Shown piece after piece: positions 37,392 to 42,719 of a stretch of 42,719 nucleotides of DNA. The DNA is from Pseudoxanthomonas koreensis (lineage in GTDB: Bacteria; Pseudomonadota; Gammaproteobacteria; Xanthomonadales; Xanthomonadaceae): assembly GCF_010093225.1 (NCBI RefSeq), contig NZ_PDWM01000027.1, positions 1-42,719 on the forward strand. The letters are read 5' to 3'. The notes beneath the pieces are model-generated. The model was given only the letters and a program-made list of their open reading frames with translations, ran no database searches and was not told the origin of the DNA. Position numbers and translations under genes: made by a program. Position 1 is the first letter of the stretch; each line of letters opens with the position of its first letter.

Positions 37392-38855
37392 ATGACCGGG
37401 ATGAACGCCACGCCGGACGCCCGTCCGGACGCCGCCATCGCGCCCGTCGACTCCCCTGCCCCCGTCCTGGTCCCGCTGCCGGGCGCCGCCCCGCGCGCCA
37501 TCCCCGGGGGGGCCCGGGGCAAGCTCTACATCAAGACCCACGGTTGCCAGATGAACGAGTACGACTCGGCGCGGATGGCCGACGTGCTGGCCGAGCACGA
37601 GGGCCTGGAGCTGACCGACGACCCCGAGCAGGCGGACGTGGTCCTGGTCAACACCTGCTCGATCCGCGAGAAGGCGCAGGAGAAGGTGTTCAGCCAGCTC
37701 GGCCGCTGGAAGGCGCTGAAGGGCCGCGGCCGCGAGGTGATCATCGGCGTCGGCGGCTGCGTGGCCTCGCAGGAGGGCGAAGCGATCGTCAAGCGCGCGC
37801 CGTACGTGGACCTGGTGTTCGGCCCGCAGACCCTGCACCGGCTGCCCGAGCTGATCCGCGCCCGCCGCGAGCAGGACCGGCCGCAGGTGGACATCAGCTT
37901 CCCGGAGATCGAGAAGTTCGACCGCCTGCCCGAGCCACGCGCCGAGGGCCCGAGCGCGTTCGTCTCGATCATGGAAGGCTGCTCGAAGTACTGCTCGTTC
38001 TGCGTGGTGCCCTACACCCGCGGCACCGAGGTCAGCCGCCCGTTCGAGGACGTGCTGGTCGAAGTCGCGCAGCTGGCCGCGCAGGGGGTGCGCGAGGTCA
38101 ACCTGCTCGGGCAGAACGTCAACGCCTACCGCGGCCCCATGGGCGAAGGCGGGGACTTCGCCGATCTCGGCCTGCTGATCCGCACCATCGCCCAGGTCGA
38201 GGGCATCGGCCGGATCCGCTTCACCACCTCGCACCCGCTGGAGTTCTCCGACTCGCTGGTGGAGGCCTACCGCGACGTGCCGCAGCTGGCCAACTACCTG
38301 CACCTGCCGGTGCAGGCCGGCAGCGACCGCGTGCTGTCGGCGATGAAGCGCGGCTACACCGCGCTGGAGTTCAAGCAGAAGATCCGCAAGCTGCGTGCGG
38401 TGCGGCCGGATATCTCGATCAGCTCGGACTTCATCGTCGGCTTCCCCGGCGAGACCGACGCCGATTTCGACAAGACCATGAAGCTGATCGAGGACGTGGG
38501 CTTCGACCAGTCGTTCTCCTTCATCTACTCGCGCCGCCCGGGCACGCCCGCGGCCGACCTCGAAGACGACACCCCCGACGCGATCAAGCACGCGCGGCTG
38601 GAGCGGCTGCAGCGGCACATCAACGCGCATTCGGCCACGATTTCGCGGGCGATGGTCGGCACGGTGCAGACGGTGCTGGTCGAGGGCCCTTCGAGGAAGA
38701 ACCCGGACGAGCTGACCGGCAAGACCGAGAACATGCGCTCGGTGAACTTCGCTGGCCATCCGCGCCTGGTCGGCCAGTTCGTCGACGTGGTGATCACCGA
38801 AGCGCTGACCAATTCGCTGCGCGGACGGGTGGCCACGAGCGACGCCGGCGCCTGA
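37392..38855 (+). CDS. miaB: tRNA-2-methylthio-N6-dimethylallyladenosine synthase MiaB
   Basis: MiaB is a radical-SAM methylthiotransferase that converts i6A37 to ms2i6A37 in tRNAs reading UNN codons. The product is 487 residues. A Pro/Ala-rich N-terminal stretch of about 43 residues precedes the MTTase domain with C52 (HGCQMN), C89 (NTCSIRE) and C123 (GGCVA) for the auxiliary cluster. The radical-SAM cluster is C197-x3-C201-x2-C204 (CSKYCSFC). [15 protein letters not shown] and the TRAM domain ([32 protein letters not shown]) follow. ATG 37392 or 37401 is the start. TACAAT at 37356-37361 may be its -10 box, 31 bp upstream. It is convergent with the efflux permease gene, 12 bp apart. Confidence 0.96.
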   Translation: MTGMNATPDARPDAAIAPVDSPAPVLVPLPGAAPRAIPGGARGKLYIKTHGCQMNEYDSARMADVLAEHEGLELTDDPEQADVVLVNTCSIREKAQEKVFSQLGRWKALKGRGREVIIGVGGCVASQEGEAIVKRAPYVDLVFGPQTLHRLPELIRARREQDRPQVDISFPEIEKFDRLPEPRAEGPSAFVSIMEGCSKYCSFCVVPYTRGTEVSRPFEDVLVEVAQLAAQGVREVNLLGQNVNAYRGPMGEGGDFADLGLLIRTIAQVEGIGRIRFTTSHPLEFSDSLVEAYRDVPQLANYLHLPVQAGSDRVLSAMKRGYTALEFKQKIRKLRAVRPDISISSDFIVGFPGETDADFDKTMKLIEDVGFDQSFSFIYSRRPGTPAADLEDDTPDAIKHARLERLQRHINAHSATISRAMVGTVQTVLVEGPSRKNPDELTGKTENMRSVNFAGHPRLVGQFVDVVITEALTNSLRGRVATSDAGA

Positions 38856-38867
38856 CCCCGGCGGAGG

Positions 38868-39974
38868 TCAGTCCAGCCGCTTGCGGAAACGCAGGATCGC
38901 CGCGGCCATCATCACCGTGGTGAAGGCCACCAGCGCCAGCACGTCCGGCCACAGCTCCCACAGGCTGGCGCCGCGCAGCATGATGCCGCGCACCAGGCGC
39001 AGGAAATGGGTCAGCGGCAACACCTCGGCCAGCCACTGGACCGCCACCGGCATGCCCGCGAACGGGAACATGAAGCCCGACAGCAGGATCGAGGGCAGGA
39101 ACACGAAGAAGGTGATCTGCATGGCCTGGAACTGCGACCTGGCGCGGGTGGAAATCAGCAGGCCCAGGGTCAGGTTGGCGAGGATCAGCAGCACGGCGGC
39201 GAGGTACACATCCAGCACGCTGCCGTTGAGCGGGACGTCGAACAGCCACATGCCCAGCCCCAGCACCATCGTGGTCTGCACCAGGCCGATGGCGGCATAG
39301 GGCAGCACCTTCCCCACCATCAGCTCGGTGCTGCTCACCGGCGTGGCGATCAGCAGTTCCATGTTGCCCCGCTCGCGCTCGCGCACGATCGACACGCCGG
39401 TGAACAGGACCATGGTCATGGTCAGGATCACCCCGATCAGGCCCGGCACGATGCTCACCGCCGAACGCCGCTCGGGGTTGTAGAAGGCGACCACGCTGAT
39501 GGGTGCCTGGGACAGGGCGCGGGTGGCCGGGGACGACGTGCGCGGCGCGTCTTCCACCGGCACCTGCGCCAGCTGCGCGGCCGCGGCCTGGGTCGCGGTG
39601 TCGCTGGCATCGACCAGCACCTGGACCTGCTCGCGGCCTTCGGCGCGGCGGCGCTCGAAGTCCGGCGGGACGACGATGCCGATGCCGTACTCGCCACGAC
39701 GGATCGCGTCCATCGCCTGCTGCGGCGCCTGCTCGAAGCGCGCCGGCCGGACCACGGTGGTGGCGACCATGTCCATCACCAGCGCGCGCGAGGCGCTGGT
39801 GCCGGCCTGGTCGACGATGCCCACCGGCAGGTCGCGCAGGGTGGTGTTGATCGCGTAGCCGAACAGCAGCAGCTGCATCACCGGCATGGCGACGATCATC
39901 GCCAGCGTGATCCGGTCGCGGCGCATTTGCCGCAGCTCCTTGAGCATGACCGCCTGCAGCCTGCGCAGCTTCAT
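38868..39974 (-). CDS. ABC-2 transporter permease, efflux type
   Basis: This 368-residue ABC-2 membrane subunit resembles YbhR/YbhS/YhhJ. A first helix (ITLAMIVAMPVMQLLLFGYAI) is followed by a large extracytoplasmic loop (residues about 45-170) and then five helices, with VSIVRERERGNMELLIATPVSSTELMVGKVLPYAAIGL as the usual cytoplasmic signature. It starts by overlapping the ATPase stop (ATGA). Unlike the E. coli ybhGFSR operon, only one permease is present, so it probably works as a homodimer. Its substrate is unknown; multidrug or ion efflux is plausible from homology. Confidence 0.9.
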   Translation of the reverse strand: MKLRRLQAVMLKELRQMRRDRITLAMIVAMPVMQLLLFGYAINTTLRDLPVGIVDQAGTSASRALVMDMVATTVVRPARFEQAPQQAMDAIRRGEYGIGIVVPPDFERRRAEGREQVQVLVDASDTATQAAAAQLAQVPVEDAPRTSSPATRALSQAPISVVAFYNPERRSAVSIVPGLIGVILTMTMVLFTGVSIVRERERGNMELLIATPVSSTELMVGKVLPYAAIGLVQTTMVLGLGMWLFDVPLNGSVLDVYLAAVLLILANLTLGLLISTRARSQFQAMQITFFVFLPSILLSGFMFPFAGMPVAVQWLAEVLPLTHFLRLVRGIMLRGASLWELWPDVLALVAFTTVMMAAAILRFRKRLD

Positions 39975-40951
39975 GCCGCGTCCCCGGCGGCTGCGCGGCC
40001 ACGCGTGGCGGCGACGAAGACATCCTCCAGGCTCGGCGTGGACGGCTCCACGCCAGCGGCCACGCCGGCCCGCTGCAGCGCCGCGCCGGCATCGGCCGCC
40101 GCGTCCGCCCGGTCCAGCAGCACGCGCAGGCTGTTGCCGATCTGGGCCACGCTGGCCACGCCGGGAACGGCCAACAGCGCCTGCTTCGCGCGCCGCGGGT
40201 CGCGCGCCTCGACCAGCAGCGTGCGCCCCGCCAGCGCACCGGTCAGCTCGGCGGGCGAGCCGTCGGCCACCAGCGCGCCGCGGTCGAGGATCGCCAGCCG
40301 GTGGCAGCGTTCGGCCTCGTCCATGTAGTGGGTGGACACCATCAGCGTGGTGCCGGCGTCGGCCAGTTCGAACAGCTTTTCCCAGAAGTCGCGCCGCGAT
40401 TCCGGGTCGACCGCGCTGGTCGGCTCGTCGAGGAACAGCAGCTCCGGTTCGTGGATCACCGCGCCGGCCAGGGCCAGGCGCTGCTTCTGCCCGCCGCTCA
40501 GGGTCCCGGCCAGCTGCCGCTGGCGGTCGCCGAAGCGGGACTGCTCGACCAGCGCGTCGATCCGCTGCCGCGCCCGCGGCCCGGGCAGGTCCTGGACGGC
40601 GGCGAGGAATTCCAGGTTCTCGCGCACCGTCAGGTCCTCGAACAGCGAGAACTTCTGGGTCATGTAGCCGATCCGGCCACGCAGCGCCTCGGCCTGCTCG
40701 GGCACGCGCAGGCCCAGTACCTCGATCTCGCCCTCGCTGGGCGTCAGCAGGCCGCACAGCATGCGGATGGCGGTCGACTTGCCCGAACCGTTCGGCCCGA
40801 GGAAACCGTAGACGTGGCGGCGCGGGACCTGCAGGTCGAGATGGTCCACCGCCACCAGCGCGCCGAAACGCCGGGTCAGTCCGCGCGCGCGGATCGCGAT
40901 CTCCTGCACCGCGCCATCGCGGCCGTCCGGCAGCGGCTCAGCGCTGGCCAT
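39971..40951 (-). CDS. ABC transporter ATP-binding protein, efflux type
   Basis: The 326-residue ATPase has Walker A GPNGSGKST (52-60), Q-loop (YMTQKFSLF), signature LSGGQKQRLALAG (151-163), Walker B LLFLDEPTSAVD (171-182) and switch His (STHYMDEA). A C-terminal extension of about 90 residues contains GTP-independent DUF4162-like LLVEARDPRRAKQALLAVPG. It is half the size of E. coli YbhF, which has two fused ATPase domains, so the single domain must dimerise. It overlaps both neighbours (14 bp with the HlyD gene; ATGA with the permease). Confidence 0.92.
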   Translation of the reverse strand: MASAEPLPDGRDGAVQEIAIRARGLTRRFGALVAVDHLDLQVPRRHVYGFLGPNGSGKSTAIRMLCGLLTPSEGEIEVLGLRVPEQAEALRGRIGYMTQKFSLFEDLTVRENLEFLAAVQDLPGPRARQRIDALVEQSRFGDRQRQLAGTLSGGQKQRLALAGAVIHEPELLFLDEPTSAVDPESRRDFWEKLFELADAGTTLMVSTHYMDEAERCHRLAILDRGALVADGSPAELTGALAGRTLLVEARDPRRAKQALLAVPGVASVAQIGNSLRVLLDRADAAADAGAALQRAGVAAGVEPSTPSLEDVFVAATRGRAAAGDAA

Positions 40952-41900
40952 CGAACTCCACGCGCAGCGGCAGCCCGGCCGGCAGTTCCGCCACGCCCTC
41001 GCCTTCCAGCTGCACCTCGGCCAGGTAGCTGAGCCGGGCCGCGTCTTTCCCTGTCAGCGCGTAGTAGGGGGTGAACACCGGTTCGCTGCGGACCATGCGT
41101 CCCCGCCCCTCGAAGCTGCGCCCGCCGTCCGCGCCCAGCCGCACCGTGGCGCGCTGGCCGACCTGTACCCCGGCACGCAGCGGCTCGGGGATGTAGACCC
41201 GCGCATGCGGCGCCTCGCCGACCAGCAGCACCGCCAGCGGCGCACCGACCGGGGCCTGGTCGCCGGCCTTGTACGGCAGGCTTTCGACGCGGCCGGCGCG
41301 CGGCGCGACCACGTCGAGCTTGTCCAGCGTCACCGCGCGGGCCTGCGCCTGCGCTTGGGCGGCGGCGAGCGCGGCCTCGCCCTGGGCGACCTGCCCGACC
41401 CGGGTGCCGCGCTCCAGCTCCAGCAGCGCGGCCTCGGCCGGGCGCGCCTGCGCGGCGGCGCTGGAGGCGTCGGCGCGGGCGCGGTCCACCACCGCCGCGG
41501 CAACCAGTTGGCGATCACCCAGCGGCCGCAGGCGTTCGTAGTAGGTCTGCGCGTCCTGGGCCAGGACGCGGGCGCTGGCCAGGTTGGCGCGGGCCTGGGC
41601 GATGTCCTCTTCGCGCGGACCGGTGCGCAGTTCCTGCAGCGCCTGCCCGCTCCGCTGCGCCTGGGCCTGCAGCGCGGCCAGTTCGGCCTGGCCGGTGGCC
41701 GGTTCCAGCTGCAGCAGCGGCGTGCCGGCGGCGACCTGCTCGCCTTCGCGCACCTCGATGCGCAGGATCCGCTCGGCGGCGGGCGCCGGCCGGGTCACCC
41801 GGTCCCATTCCCGGGTGCCCAGCGCCTGCGGCGGGTCGGCGCGGCAGGCGCCGAGCAGCAGGCAGGCGACGAGGGGAATCCAGGGCTTGCGCTCAGGCAT
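40938..41900 (-). CDS. HlyD/YbhG-type membrane-fusion lipoprotein
   Basis: This is a 320-residue periplasmic adaptor. The start at 41900 gives a lipoprotein signal with lipobox LLGAC19 (VACLLLGACRADPP), so it is probably anchored by a lipid rather than a helix. A split biotinyl-lipoyl domain (ILRIEVREGEQVAAGTPLLQLEP and VVAPRAGRVESLPYKAGDQAPVG) flanks a long alpha-hairpin of Ala/Gln/Arg-rich heptads (residues about 70-190). A beta-barrel part follows (VGQRATVRLG). E. coli YbhG is secreted or anchored by a helix; here the lipobox is a difference. The start overlaps the regulator gene by 8 bp, so the four genes are one operon. Confidence 0.9.
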   Translation of the reverse strand: MPERKPWIPLVACLLLGACRADPPQALGTREWDRVTRPAPAAERILRIEVREGEQVAAGTPLLQLEPATGQAELAALQAQAQRSGQALQELRTGPREEDIAQARANLASARVLAQDAQTYYERLRPLGDRQLVAAAVVDRARADASSAAAQARPAEAALLELERGTRVGQVAQGEAALAAAQAQAQARAVTLDKLDVVAPRAGRVESLPYKAGDQAPVGAPLAVLLVGEAPHARVYIPEPLRAGVQVGQRATVRLGADGGRSFEGRGRMVRSEPVFTPYYALTGKDAARLSYLAEVQLEGEGVAELPAGLPLRVEFDGQR

Positions 41901-42594
41901 GGGGCAACTCCAGTCCACGGTGCAGCAGCGCCAGCGCATGCCTGCGCAGATCGTCGACGCCCAGGTCGGTCGCGTCGTACAGCTTCTGCCAGATCGGCGC
42001 GCCGGCCGCGGGAAACAGGGTCAGGCCGACCAGCGAGACCATCAGCAGGCGCGGGTCGAGCGCCGGATTGAGTTCGCCGCGCGCCTGCGCCGCGGCGAAA
42101 CGCTGCGCCACCAGCCGTGCGATCGAGGGCGCGATGCGCTCGCTGAGCAGGCCGCGCAGCGCGCCGCCCTCGCTCACCACCTCGCGCACCCACAGCGGCG
42201 GCAGCCACGGGTGGCGTGCGATCGTCGCGGCCATGCCATCGACGAAGGCCACGACCAGCGCGCCGATATCGTCGCCGGCATCGGCCACCGCCGCATGCAC
42301 GCCCGCCATGACCGGAAGGATGCGCTCCTCGACCACCGCGTCGAGCAGCTGCGCGCGGTCGCCGAAGTAGTAGTGCAGCAGCGCCGGGGTAACCCCTGCC
42401 TGGCGCGCGATGTCGCGCAGCGAGGTCGCGGCGATGCCGTTGCCGGCGTAGCAGGCCAGCGCCGCATCGAGCAGGCGCGGGCGCAGTTCGGGCGCATCGG
42501 CGGCGGGCCGGCCGCGGCCGCGCCGCGGGGCGCGGACGGGTGTCGCGGCCCCGGTGGTCTTCCTGCGCCGGGGGGGCTGCGGATCGCGGGCCAT
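41893..42594 (-). CDS. TetR-family regulator of the efflux operon (CecR-like)
   Basis: The 233-residue protein has an N-terminal basic, proline-rich stretch (residues 1-35) followed by the TetR helix-turn-helix LRPRLLDAALACYAGNGIAATSLRDIARQAGVTPALLHYYFGDRAQLLDAVVEERI. The C-terminal ligand domain carries HPWLPPLWVREVVSEGG and LFPAAGAPIWQKLYD, seen in CecR/YbiH-like repressors. It heads the operon with the adaptor, ATPase and permease genes, an arrangement in which it would repress its own transcript. A TTTAATTAAA palindrome just upstream (42614-42623) is a likely operator. Confidence 0.92.
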   Translation of the reverse strand: MARDPQPPRRRKTTGAATPVRAPRRGRGRPAADAPELRPRLLDAALACYAGNGIAATSLRDIARQAGVTPALLHYYFGDRAQLLDAVVEERILPVMAGVHAAVADAGDDIGALVVAFVDGMAATIARHPWLPPLWVREVVSEGGALRGLLSERIAPSIARLVAQRFAAAQARGELNPALDPRLLMVSLVGLTLFPAAGAPIWQKLYDATDLGVDDLRRHALALLHRGLELPHA

Positions 42595-42613
42595 GGCGCA
42601 TATTTATTCCAGG

Positions 42614-42623
42614 TTTAATTAAA
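42614..42623. promoter_or_regulatory. Palindrome TTTAATTAAA, candidate TetR operator
   Basis: A 10-bp perfect palindrome in an A/T-rich island (42600-42625) just upstream of the regulator start. It would overlap the promoter of the efflux operon. The rest of the window end (42624-42719) shows no gene I can support. Confidence 0.5.
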
Positions 42624-42719
42624 TGCAAGGGCCGGTCCGCGGCCGTCGCTGGCCGCCCGCGGGCCGGCGCGCTACCCTCTTCCACTCCCTTCCGGACCCG
42701 CCGCACGACCCACGCGGCG

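Noticed and set aside
36578-38923. Plus-strand frame overlapping miaB in another frame
   Set aside because: miaB has all motifs in its own frame; this one is Arg/Gly/Ala-rich with none.

Overview
The window is high-GC DNA from a gammaproteobacterium of the Xanthomonadaceae (Lysobacteraceae) type, perhaps a Pseudoxanthomonas, Luteimonas or Lysobacter relative. The basis is gene order (fimT-pilV-pilW-pilX-pilY1-pilE beside tRNA-Asn and uvrB; petABC-sspA-sspB; grxD-SDR-marC), an Oar-like TonB-dependent receptor, and GTAGGAGC-type palindromic repeats. The genus cannot be fixed from sequence alone.

Layout. 1-110: C-terminal remnant of an IS110-family transposase. 134-3023: uvrB and a divergent orphan FimT-like pseudopilin, with a REP-pair element between them. 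3110-3186: tRNA-Asn(GUU). 3187-12764: an integrated element of about 9.6 kb, bounded by a perfect 45-bp direct repeat of the tRNA 3' end (3142-3186 and 12720-12764). 12771-19564: native tRNA terminator and the type IV pilus minor-pilin operon on the minus strand. 19682-24491: ppnN and an Oar-like receptor. 24718-26386: grxD, a short-chain dehydrogenase broken by an amber codon, and marC, all overlapping. 26505-30255: sodB, purEK, a Trm112-like gene and nadC. 30527-32264: a DUF2272 protein and a DUF3301 protein. 32269-36174: petABC-sspA-sspB. 36317-38855: lytic transglycosylase and miaB. 38868-42594: a CecR/YbhG/YbhF-like efflux operon.

The integrated element is the unusual part. It encodes a P4-type tyrosine integrase overlapping an unknown gene (ORF287), and an AlpA-like regulator, an unknown gene (ORF148) and a primase-helicase in one translationally coupled operon. 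An iteron-like array with two GCAATTGC-centred palindromes follows the primase-helicase gene and is a candidate replication origin. A lone unknown gene (ORF236) comes next. On the opposite strand, next to the tRNA, is a compact three-gene cargo set (ORF159, ORF249, ORF217) of less GC-rich sequence. The last cargo protein carries an R-x4-H motif of the kind found in HEPN ribonucleases. No capsid, terminase or tail genes are present, so it looks like a phage-satellite-like or replicative integrative element. The cargo set is the best candidate for an undescribed, possibly defensive, system; that role is inference.

A shared 27-bp palindromic module lies upstream of both ORF236 and the alpA operon, and nested inverted repeats lie upstream of alpA and int, suggesting coordinated control. 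Elsewhere the window is core chromosome: DNA repair, twitching motility, nucleotide and NAD synthesis, the bc1 respiratory complex, ClpXP adaptor functions, oxidative-stress defence, tRNA modification and drug efflux. Three copies of a roughly 130-bp REP-pair element are scattered through it, one of which supplies the nadC stop codon.
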